Positions 12,886 to 24,400 of a stretch of 64,000 nt of DNA are shown one piece after another. The DNA is taken from assembly GCA_037349105.1 (NCBI GenBank), contig JAYJMM010000122.1, positions 1,550,001-1,614,000 on the forward strand, written 5' to 3'. The stretch comes from Limnomonas spitsbergensis. Taxonomy: Eukaryota; Chlorophyta; Chlorophyceae; Chlamydomonadales. Below the pieces are notes generated by a model that saw only the letters and a list, made by a program, of their open reading frames with translations, had not been told where the DNA came from and searched no databases. Each line of letters starts with the position of its first letter. Position 1 is the first letter of the stretch. A program made the translations under genes and the position numbers.

Positions 12886-13241
12886 CCCATGGTTCGCTAC
12901 TTCGCTCCCTCCTGTCAGTCCTATACCGGTATGGCTATATGGCCCGTTTTCTTTCCTCTAAGTACCAATAATTAGCTAAAGCGTTATGTTGCGGGCATCA
13001 TGTCCCCATGATGCAAAATCAGGCAATGGTTAGCAAAGGAACGGAAAGGAGGAATACCGTTAAGCCCATCGCTCGTATCAATCCATGAAACTAGTCAGGT
13101 CTCCCGTAACTTTTTCCATGAAACCGTGCGGGTTGTGCCGGGTTCGGGTTTAAGAGCTCAAATGTTTTCTTCCTCCTAACCCATAACCCAGTTGCTACGC
13201 GCTCTGGTGACAATTTAATATAGTAAAGGAATCAAGCGAAG

Positions 13242-14302
13242 ATGTTGGAATCTGCCCAAGGCCGAGGCGAACAAGATCGGATGCCTGCCCAACCGGGGCT
13301 TCACGATTTCCCTAACTGCAGGCCTGAAATGACCGACGCTAAGCCTGGGCTGGGAGAGAGCCCACACCTGATCTTAGACAGTGCCCTGATACAAACCCAT
13401 GGTGCTGGTCCAAATAGCAGCTGCTTCATGGCCACAGCCAGCGAGATACTCAAGGCTGTCATGCAAGAGCATTCAAGAGAGCATTTTGCCTTCCACAAGC
13501 ACCTGATCCAGCCAAACTCCAAGTCCAGCAACATGACATCAACATCAGCAGAGGCTGGCACATAAGGCACTGCTCCCCGCTCATATCGTTGCATTGTGAT
13601 GCTTGCCAGCCAGAGGATGTCTCCAAGGGTTTGGACACTGATGCATCAACCTTTGGCCATGATGCTGCGACAGGGTTCATCACCGGGGCAGGACAACAAC
13701 AGCAGCATCAGAATATCAAGAGATGGGACAGCAGCATCAGAAGGAGCAGCTGCCATGGCAGCACAACCAGTAGTGCCCAGGTGGCCTGCTGCCTAGAGCC
13801 GTCAAATCACGTGGGGTGGTGGGTCCTAAAACGCAGCAAATGCATCCAATAAGAAGGGGGCTAGCGTTCATGCGGGTGCTGAGTGGCGCAGCTGTCTCAA
13901 CTGCAGCTTGCTATAAAATGGTTGCCCAGACAGGTTCATGAGCATGTGCATGTTGGAGGGCCCGAGGGACGAGCTGTGAGTGGTCTTCATATGTGACTGT
14001 GAGCACGCAACGGCCGGCCCCACTGACGGCAGCTCCGTGGGAAGCTCCGTGCAGACCTGGTGGCTTCTAGGTCCGGCTTGAGCGCCCTGGTCTTTTGTGA
14101 AACCATGCACGAGGAGCGCAAGGCATGCAACCATTGGGACAAGGATGATATGGCATCTCTACTGAAGCGCTATGATGCAGAGCAAGCCGCAGATCTGCTG
14201 GTCAAGTTGCAAGACGAGGGTATTGCTTGTGCGATCTGGAAACTCCGGATCTTTCTTGGGGAAATAGGGGAAAGCCCACTATGGGACGGTCAAACACTGT
14301 AA
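13242..14302 (+). other. Small plus-strand ORFs of unknown status
   Basis: Three ORFs (13,242-13,565; 13,589-13,852; 14,060-14,302) follow one another upstream of the NACHT gene's candidate start, in the opposite direction. The last (80 codons) contains KDDMASLLKRYDAEQAADLLVKLQ truncated here as helical-looking, charged sequence (DMASLLKRYDAEQAADLL). I do not recognise a family and see no decisive splice pattern. They may be exons of a divergent gene or chance. Confidence 0.2.
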
Positions 14303-14889
14303 AGTGCCTATCACAGTGGCACTCTAGCAAGCAGTGATAAAACAGAACGCCCTGAAGGACTGGCCGTGGGAAAGTTTTAGAAACTATGGCGCTCAGCACC
14401 TCCTGAATTAGCTAAAAACATGCAGGTAAAGGGTGGGATATGGGCACCGTCTGCTATCCAAAGGGGACAGATTTTATAGGGCTGGGCACAGAGGTCCAAT
14501 CCGATTTAATGCAGTGTTTCCAGAAATAAGCCTACATGTGCAGTGGAGTAGGCTGCACTTACTAAGGCCCAGAGGTGTAATGTTACTTATGTCATAGACT
14601 TATTAGGGTAATTAGGGCCAGGAGGTGAAACGTCATTGACGTCTCCAAAATAATCGAGCCCAACACACACACACAGACATGTCTTCTTCTTGTTCTTTGC
14701 ATCTCCGTCCCCTAGTGGCGTAGAGGGGGGATTGTGTCACTTGTCATGGTCTCATGGATCAGGCATATGGGTGGGACGTGCAGGTAGCTGACACGCATTT
14801 TACAGGGGGAACCTTGTATCTTGCTGGTTTACTCGGGCAATGTGAACGGCGTCTGGCATACGCCAAATCGTCATTGTTACCAGCGATGA

Positions 14890-16440
14890 CTAGCCAGACA
14901 CCAGCCTTGCCCCATTCGCTAAGAGGCCAGCAGCTCCGTCTTCTGCTGACGGCTCCGCCGCCACGTTCCCCAGTAAGAAGCCAGCAACCAATCCTGCTAA
15001 CGGTGCTGCCCACATCCATAGCTGAGAGGCCAACAACCTCCTTTCCTGGTGGCGGCACCGCCGCACGTCCCCCGCTGAGTGGCCAACAGCCTCCTCTCCT
15101 GCTGACGGCGCCCCAACCACGTCCCCCGCTGAGTGGTCAACAACCTCCTCTCCTGCTGACGGCGCCCCCACCACATCCTACTCTTAGAGGCCATGAGCCC
15201 CGTCTCCCACTATAGGCGCCGCAGATACGTCCATCGCCAAGAGGCCAACAGCCTCCTCTGCTGGTGGCGGCACCGCCGCCATGTCCCCTGCTGATTGATA
15301 AACCGCCACCTATCCTGCTAACGGCGCTGCTGCCATGTCCCCCCCCTAAGGGGCCAGCAGCCCCGCCGTCTCCCGCTGAGTACGCCGCTGCCACATCCCC
15401 CAGCAGTCTCCTCTCCTGCTGACAGCGCCGCTGATACGTCCATCGCTGAGAGGCCAACAGCCTCCTCTCCTGGTAGCGGCACCATTGCACGCCCCCCGCT
15501 GAGAGGCCAACCGCCACCTTTTCTGCTGACGGTGCTGTCGCCTCGTCCCCCGCTTAGAGGCCATCAGCCCCGTCTCCCGCTATCAGCACCGCCGCTACGT
15601 CCATCGCTAAGATGCCAACGGCTTCCTCTCCTTGTGGCCGCACGGCCGCCACGTCCCCTGCCGAGAGGCCAACAACCGTCTCTCATGCTGATTGTGCCGC
15701 CGCCACGCCCCCCGCACAGTGGCCATCAGACCTGTCGATCCCGCTGTTGGCGCCGCTGCCGCATCCCCCGCGAACAGGCCAACAGCCCCGTCACCTGTTG
15801 GCGCTGCCGCCGCAACGTTTATCGTTGAGAGGCCAACAGCCTCCTCTCCTGGTGGCGGCGCCACTGCCGCGTCCCCCGCTAAGAGGCCAATAGCCCCGTC
15901 ACCTGCTGACCGCGCCGTCGCCCCGTCCCCCGCTAAGAGGCCTATAGCCCCATCTCCTGCTGACGGCGCCGCCGCTACGTCCATCGCTATGAGGCCCAAG
16001 GAGCCTCAGTCCTGTCCTGGTGACAGCGCTGCCGATATGTCTATTGCTGAGAGGCCAACGATCTCATTTCCTGGTGGCTGCTCCGCCAAACGTCCCCCAC
16101 GGAGAGGCCAACGGCCTCCTCTCCAGCTGACGGTGCAGCCGCCACGTCCCCCGCACAGTGGCCATCAGACCCGTCTCCCGCTGTCTGCGCCTCCGCCACG
16201 TTCCCAGATGAGAGGCCAACAGCCCCGGCACCTGCCGTCGGTGCCGCCACAATGTCCTGATCTGAGAGGCCAACAGTCTCCTCATCTGGTGGCGGTGCCG
16301 CTGCCACGTCCCCTGCTCAGTGGCCATCAGACCGGCCTCCTTCTGTCAACGCCGTTGCCACGCACGTTCATCGCTCAGAGGCCAACAGCCTCTTCTGGTG
16401 GCGGTGCCGCTGCCGCGTCCCCAGTCCCCACCTACGAGGC
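14890..16440. repeat. Degenerate GC-rich repeat of about 54 bp
   Basis: Roughly 25 diverged copies of a unit around 'gagaggccaacagcctcc..tctcctgctgacggcgccgcc..acgtcccccgct'. On the plus strand the period of about 54 bp gives 18-residue Pro/Ala/Ser repeats (RPIAPSPADGAAATS), longest in 15,692-16,465. Frames shift between blocks on both strands. Whether any part is translated cannot be told from sequence. Confidence 0.75.
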
Positions 16441-17865
16441 CATGACTGTGCCCGAGATGCCATGAATGCGCCCAAGATTCCATGTCTGCGCCCGGGCTGT
16501 CATGAGTGCGCCCAAGACGCCATGACTGGACCCAGGCTGCTCTGACTACGCCCGGGACGCCATGACTGCACCCAGAAATCCATTACTGCACCCGGGATTC
16601 AATGAATGAGCCCGGGACGTCATGAATACACCAGAGACACCATAACTGCGCCCATGTTGCCATGGCTGCACCATGGAAATAATGACATCGCCCAGGACAC
16701 CATGATTGCGTCGAAGCTGCCATAACTGCGCCCGTTATGCCATGACTGTTCTCGGGATGCCATGACCGTACCCGTGACTCCATGACCACGCTCGTGATGC
16801 CATGACTGCGCCCGTAATGTCATAAATTTGCCCGGGATGCCATGCATACACCAGCGACACCATCATGTCTGCGCCTGGGATGCCCTGACTACACCACAGA
16901 CACCATGTCTGCGCCCGGGATGCCATAAATACACCAGCGACACCATGTCTGCGCCTGGGATGCCATGAATACACCAGCGACACCATGTCTGCGCCTGGGA
17001 TGCCCTGAATACACCACAGACACCATGTCTGCGCCCGGGATGCCATGAATACACCAGCGACACCATGGCTGCGCCCGGGATGCCATGAATACACCAGCGA
17101 CACCATGTCTGCGCCTGGGATGCCCTGAATACACTACAGACACCATGGCTGCGCCTGGGATGCCATGAAAACACCAGCCACACGATGGCTGCGCCTGGGA
17201 TGCCATGAATTCACCAGCGCACCATGGCTGCGCCCGGGATGCCATGAATACACCAGCGACACCATGGCTGCGCCCGGGATGCCATGAATACACCAGCGAC
17301 ACCATGGCTGCGCCCGGGATGCCATGAATACACCAGCGACACCATGGGTGCGCCTGGGATGCCATGAATGCACCAGCGACACCATGTCTGCGCCCGGGAT
17401 GCCATGAATGCGCCTGGGATGCCCTTAATACACCAAAGACACCATGAATGCGTCCGGGATGCCATGAATGCGCCTGGGACGCCATGACTATGTCCATGAC
17501 GCCTTGTTTCCGCCCGGAAACCTATGACTGGGATGCCATGATAGAACCAGAGACACTATGACTGCGCCTGGGACACCATGACTGCGCGCAGGACAGCATG
17601 AATTCGCCTGAGACGCCATGACTGCGCCAGAGACATCATGACGGCCCGGGATGCCCTGACTTCGCCAGATACACCATGACTACTGCACCCGAGACGCTAT
17701 GTCTGTGCAAAGAGGCCATGACTGCGCCCGGGACGCTATCACTGTACCCGAGACACCACACAAGATACGTTACACACGCAGGCGGAGGATGGGCGCTGGA
17801 AGGGATGCCATGACTGTGCCCGAGATGTCATGACTGCGCCCGGGACGCCATAACTGTCAGCATTC
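16440..17865. repeat. 20/40-bp minisatellite, target of mobile element 1
   Basis: The basic unit is about 'catgactgcgcccgggatgc'. Between 16,860 and 17,460 it forms a 40-bp higher-order unit (caccatgtctgcgcctggg + atgccatgaatacaccagcg). The array stops at the 3' end of mobile element 1, and two diverged units reappear at 26,640-26,700 on its other side. The element therefore appears to be inserted into this array. Confidence 0.9.
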
Positions 17866-18413
17866 ACATGTTCTACCGCTTGGAAGCGTTCCAATCCAAA
17901 GGCCTCAGTCAAGCACACAGACAACCGCAGACCGTCCGCTGCTCTCGCCCCAATGCACCATTGACACCTGGCCCTAGGCCACAGGAGATGAGTGCAGTAG
18001 CAGCGGTGTCCTATCCTAGTCTTGCCCCTCTGCTGGTTGGCCCTGCGGCAATCTCTACTTCAAAGGCAATTGTCATGCAAGTCTACTACTGGAATCAGCG
18101 CTGTAGCCGTCGTCACTATGTACTCCTTTGGCTCGCTGCTCCTGCTCCTACGGTACATCGGGAAAGCTTTTTACTTGAGTACTAGGCTACGTCCTGCTGG
18201 ACGTCGGTCCACTGCCTGCTGCCTACTAGTGCCAGTCGTGCCGCCCATGGGGTGTTCCCCTAGGGCTGGCACCGGCTCGTTCTTCCAGGTATGGCGTGGG
18301 TTCCGTCAAGTGCTCAGCGCGTACTACTGTTCTAGGGGCTTCCTATTCCCCCTTAGCCCTTCTTGGCTGTCTATCTGCCCCTCGAGGGCCGACACCTCCT
18401 CTTCGTTGGAAGC

Positions 18414-21400
18414 CTAGCGCCACCATGGTCCTTCAATGGACCGCTCGCGAGATGACATTGGGTTCTCCCCTGTCATTGGTGTACGCGATGCTATTGAGCC
18501 CGCCCGCCAGTGGTCTTGTAACGAGCCGTTCCCCCTGCCGGGTGGCAGAGTTGGTCTAGGTGTCCAACGTGCCGGCTTTCTCCCCTCGCCCGTTTCATCC
18601 GCCTCTTCCTCCTCTACCGTCTCCTCTTCCTCATCTGTCTCGTCCTCCTCTTCCGTCTCTTCTTCCTCATCTGTCTCGTCCTCCTCTTCCGTCTCTTCCG
18701 CCTCTGGCCTGTGATCTGCGACCACCAGGTCTCTCATTTCCAGGGCGAACCTCTCCATCAGCACCACCTGCTGCGTCAGCACAGTGATCTGCTCCTCATC
18801 GGTCATGCACAGGTAGTTGGGCACAGTCATCCTGAACTCGCACAGCTTGGCCCTGGTGGCCACTGGCAGCCCATCATAGAACATGTGCGAGACCGAGTGC
18901 TTTCTGCCAAAGTGGTCTGGTGCATCCCTGGAGATCTGCAGCAACTCTGCCGTGGACAGGATCCTGTGGGCGAAAGCCTCAACCGTCTCCTCCGGCTTGA
19001 CTCCTGGGTCCAGGGTGGTCTTGACTCCCAGCTTGAGGCCGGTGATTGCTGCCCTTTCATCTGAAGTTGGCTTGCCCACCTCCCTTTGGACCACCCTGAT
19101 CCACAGGGTGAGTAAGGATACCTCGCTGGGCGGCCCGACCGCCGGGGCACTCCACGCCTCTTGGATCCGCTCGACCTCCCTGGAGGCTTTGTCTCCTTGG
19201 GGTGCTGATCGTATGGCGACCACCAGCGGCCCCACGCAGGCTGGCTTGGCTGTCCACATGCCCACCAAGGAGCGGACCAACAGAGCCATGGCTGAGGGTG
19301 ACTGGCAAGACCCTGCAATTTCTCCTGCCACCACTGCCAGGGCTGGCGGCTCGTCCGATAAAGCCAGGCGGTTGTGCGAGCCCCATGAGCTGCAGGCCTG
19401 GCAGTATTGCCTGGCTGCGACTGCCCCTGGTTGGGACATGTCCAGCACTGGCACATTGCCCTGAATGTTGGGGATCTTGGTGAACCGCGTTCCCCCAGCC
19501 AGCTGCAGGATCATCTGTTGCAGCAGCCGTATGTTTGTCTCCGCCTGCTCCTGGGCTAACCTTTCCCTTCTGTGTCTCGCAGATTCCCTGCCGGAGCCTG
19601 GGCCGTGCCCCTCTGTATCCTCCGAGCCTGACATGCTGGGGTCCGAGCCAGATCCGCCGCCGCCGTTCCTGGTCGGGCTCTGCCTGCGCCGATCCCGCTG
19701 GTCTCTGCGGTCTGCGCTCGGGTGGGATTGCCCTCTGCCGGATGGCCTACTGCCCTCCGAAGGCTGCCTTGCCGGGTCCTGGCGCCTACCCCCTTCTGAC
19801 TCCGCCTGCCTGCTGGGCTGGTAACTGCCATGCCTGCTGGGCTGCTTTCCACCCGTGTACTCCCTTGCCTCGGAAGCTGACAGGCAGTCGTCCCTGCTTT
19901 CCTGCCTTTGCTGGTAGTCTCCCCCGGTGGTGCCTGCCTGGTCGATTTCCTGAACGACCCGCCTTCCTTGGCTGGGGCCTTGGCTCCTCTCCGGCCTGCC
20001 TCGTGCCTGTGCTGCTTGTCCCCGCGGGAACTCAGCAATGTGGTCCACCTGGCCTTCTTGGCCGCTGTGTTCCGTATGATCCACGAAGCGCAGCAGGTCG
20101 TGGGATTCTTGCCTGCTGGCCCTTCTTGGCACTGGGCCCTGCTGGAAGCCGGTTGTCCTGGGCTGTTCGCTGGCCGCTGGGCTGCTGGGTCTGGGTCTGC
20201 GCCCTACGTCCAGCCGCTGGTTTCGGAGGCTGGGCTCACTGCTGGCTTCCAGGCGCTCCCATCTGGCTTGGCTTGCAGCAGGTGCGGTCCCTTCCGTCTG
20301 CTCCTGCCATCGCACCTCCCTGCGGTCTTCTTGCTGCAGTCTGGATGCTTCGAACCTTTCCCACTCCTCGAGCTCCCCTTGCTCCGATTCGGGCTCTTCC
20401 TGATCCCCTGCTGTGCCGTTGCACCATCCGTCGGCGAAGGCCTTGACAGCTAGGACCGCCTCAGGCCCTGCTGCTCCTCTGGACACTCTGCGCAGGGCTG
20501 CCAGCAGCGTTGCCCGGTCCTGCCCCGTGTGGGGGATGCCCATAAGGGCCTTCGTCGCCCATTCCGCCAGGTGGTGGCTTTGGAACTCCTCGATAGCCTG
20601 GGTCTGATCGCTGAGGTGGGCGAAACACCTGGAGCACACCTGCTGCCACAGCCGTGCTGCCCATTGCAGGATGTCTGCCCATCCGATTGGCTGGAGTTCT
20701 CTTGGTAGTTCCGCCGTACCCGTCTGGCTTACGCTCCCCGCGTGTTCTTCCACTGCCGGACGCCGCTCCCCTGGGATAGGCGTCCACCCCGGGTTGCTGA
20801 AGTACCCATAAAGGCTGTCAGCCTGGCCGCTGCCCTTCTTTTCCCTGCTGTTGCCTTTGGCCACGGCCTCTTGCCTCTGCCTGCCTGCGCTAGCTGGGAA
20901 CCTGGACTGGGGTGTGCCATGCCCCGTGGATGCGGGTGCTGCTTGAACGGGTATCTGTCCATACCTGGGTGCCAACCACATGGGCTCCCGGATGCTTTCC
21001 TGCTCAACAGCTTCCACCCTGCTTCTCATTGGTTTGGGCTCTTCTTCCTCCACCCTGCTGGAGCCCGCCTCAGCCTTCTGGGGCTGGTGTGGCTCCTGCA
21101 CCCACGGCTGACCCTGCCCCGGGTTCTCAACCGCCTCCAGCGCTGCCTGCTTTGCTCCTCCCCTCTGGATGGTGGCATCCATGAGATGCTCACATGCCCT
21201 GTCGCTGTGCTCGCACTCGAACCCGCAGAACATGCATACTCCTCCTTTGTTAAGCCGCATGGCCTGACGCATGCCATTGCGGATCTTCATCGGTTGCTGA
21301 CGGGCACCTGCTGCACGGTCCTCCCAGAGCCTGTCTAGATCCACATCTGCAGGCGGTACATCATGAATTGCTACCGGGCACACATTTCTGATGCCGCTGT

Positions 21401-24400
21401 CGTCCTCGGGTGCTGGCACCGGAGACCTGCTGCTCCTAGCTGCTTCCATGTCACTGTCAGCTGCCCTGCCTGCCATTGCCAAGCTGGAACTGCTGCAGTC
21501 GTCTGGGTCGAGACTCAGGCTAGGGCTGGCTTGACCCACTGGCCCACCCGGCTCTGCTGAGCAGGAACCCTCATGGCTGGCCTGCTCAGCCCCGTGCCCC
21601 CAGGGTAGTGCCACGTGCCATGCAACCATGGCTGCGTGCTGCAGCTGCTGCTCTTCCTCATCCTCGCCTTGTGGCTGCAACGCCTGTAAGTTCTGATTGG
21701 CATGTTCCAAGCTATGCTTCACCCTCCTCAGCTGCCTGGTCATCCTCAACTGCCAAGCCAACATTGGCTGCCTGGCCACCCACAGCTGCCTGGCCACTCC
21801 TTTGAGCTTCTGCCGGTACCAGTTAACCTTTTCCCTCAGCATGGGTACGGAGATTCCCTGCTCCTCTGACCCCTCAGGATTCTCTGCTGCAACTGGCTTG
21901 GGTGAGTGTCCATTGTGTTCCCCATGGGCACTGTCCTGCTGGGTTGGGCTTGCTACCCTTGTGCCCGGGATCACCTGCCTTGCCCCTTCAGTTGGACCCT
22001 GCACGGCCAACCCCTCCGGCAGGTTGCCTGCCTGGCCCCCCTTGAGTCCTGGGGCCTTGACCAGGGACTGGCTAGGGCTGCCGGCAGCTGTAGGCACACA
22101 TGCCTCACTCTCTGGCGCCCCCAGCTGTTTGTTGGCCTGCTGGACCGCCCCTGGGTCTGATATTGGCACCTTGGTCCCTCCAGGAGCTGCTGCCACTGGT
22201 GGTGTGATAGGCCCATCCTCTTCTGGCTGGTGCATATGCATCTGAACTGACACCGTTGCATGCCTGTGCACGTGGTCCTCGCCCTCACTTGGTCCAACTG
22301 GTTCCTCAGCCACTTGCTGGCTCAGCTTTTGTTCCCAAGAATGCGGTTGGTCCGGCTCGCAGCCACCGGCCACCACAGGTGGCACATGGGCTGCCTCCCT
22401 CGGCAAACACCGTCGCGACGCCTGCACCTGCAGTTGGCCTGGCTCACAGCCACCGGCCACCACAGGTGTCACAGGAACGTCCTCTCTCTGCAAACACAGT
22501 CGTGACGCCTGCACCTGCAGTTGGCCTGGCTCACAGCCACCGGCCACCACAGGTGTCTCATGGGCTGCCTCCCTCGGCAAACACCGCCGTGACGCATGCA
22601 CCTGCAGTTGGCACGGCTCGTGGCCACCGGTCACCACAGGTGTCACATGAGCTGCCTCCCTCTGCAAGCACCGTCGCGACGCCTGCACCTGCAGTTGGCC
22701 TGGCTCACAGCCACCGGCCACCACAGGTGTCCCATGGGCTGTCTCCCTCGGCAAACACAGCCGTGACGCATGCACCTGCAGTTGGCACGGCTCGTGGCCA
22801 CCGGTCACCACAGGTGTCACATGAGCTGCCTCTCTCTGCAAACACAGCCGTGACGCCTGCACCTGCAGTTGGCCTGGCTCACAGCCACTGGCCACCACAG
22901 GTGTCACATGAACTGCCTCCCTCTGCAAGCACCGTCGCGACGCCTGCACCTGCAGTTGGCCTGGCTCACAGCCACCGGCCACCACAGGTGTCACAGGAAC
23001 GTCCTCCATCTGCAAACACAGTCGTGACGCCTGCACCTGCAGTTGGCCTGGCTCACAGCCACCGGCCACCACAGGTGTCTCATGGGGTGCCTCCCTCGGC
23101 AAACACAGCCGTGACGCATGCACCTGCAGTTGGCCTGGCTCGCAGCCACCGATCCCTACAGGTGTCACAGGAACGTCCTCTCTCTGCAAACACAGCCGTG
23201 ACGCCTGCACCTGTAGTTGGCACGGCTCGCAGTCACCGATCCCTACAGGTGTCACATGGGCTGCCTCCCTCTGAAAGCACAGCCGTGGCGCTTGCACCTG
23301 CAGGTGGCCTGGCTCGCAGTCACCGATCACTACAGGTGTTACGGGAACTGCCTCACTCTGCAAGCATAGCCGTGACTCATGCACCTGCAGTTGGCCCGGC
23401 TCGCAGCCGCTGATTATCACAGGTGTCGCAGGAACTGCCTCCCTCTGCAAGCACAGCCGTAACGCTTGCACCTGCAGTTGGCCTGGCTTGCAGCCACCGG
23501 CCGCTGGTTTGGGTGGACAGGCATTCCCCTTCGGAACACAGTTGATCAGGTGCAGCTGCTCGCTAGCTACCGGGCTATCCTGCCTGGGTGGGCAGGCACT
23601 CTCTGCCGTAACACAGTTGATCAGGTGCAGCTGCTCTCTAGCTACCGGGCTATCCTGCCTGGGTGGGCAGGCACTCTCTGCCGAAACACAGTTGATCAGG
23701 CGCAGCTGCTCGCTAGCTACCGGGCTATCCCGCCTGGGTGGGCAGGCACTCTCTGCCGTAACACAGTTGATCAGGTGCAGCTGCTCTCTAGCTACCGGGC
23801 TATCCTGCCTGGGTGGGCAGGCACTCTCTGCCGTAACACAGTTGATCAGGCGCAGCTGCTCGCTAGCTACCGGGCTATCCCGCCTGGGTGGACAGGCACT
23901 CTCTGCCGTAACACAGTTGATCAGGTGCAGCTGCTCTCTAGCTACCGGGCTATCCTGCCTGGGTGGGCAGGCACTCTCTGCCGTAACACAGTTGATCAGG
24001 CGCAGCTGCTCGCTAGCTACCGGGCTATCCCGCCTGGGTGGACAGGCACTCCCTCGGGTCTGCTGTTGGTGCATGGAACTTGGCTCGCCTTCACTGCTGA
24101 GGATATCAAACATGGACCAGCCGTTGGGGGGCACCTGCCTACATGGCTGCTCCACACGCCTGGTCAATGCCTCCAAGGGCACGCGACCTGCGGTGCCAAC
24201 CAGCACAGCCAGATTGCCCAACCCCACCTGCTCTGCGTCACACACAACTTTCCACACTCCAGTGGCCCACTGCCCTAGCCTCTTCCACCCTACCGGCTGG
24301 GCCAGGTCCTCCTTCCTTTTTACTGGGGGCCATTCAGTGGTGGCGGCTTTTGCTCCCTCTACCGCCTGCAGATCTGCAAGTTTCCTGATCATCTGATTTC

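Noticed and set aside
16583..17497. Repeat-protein ORFs (HGIPGA.. type) across the 20/40-bp minisatellite
   Set aside because: Open frames follow from the repeat unit on one strand. There is no non-repeat coding sequence or splice support.
22340..24060. Possible CRISPR array
   Set aside because: The repeats are head-to-tail coding units without unique spacers, in a eukaryotic genome.
18883..24396. Long plus-strand ORFs inside element 1 (for example 22,256-23,413)
   Set aside because: They are antisense shadows of the intact 2,284-codon minus-strand ORF in GC-rich repeats.
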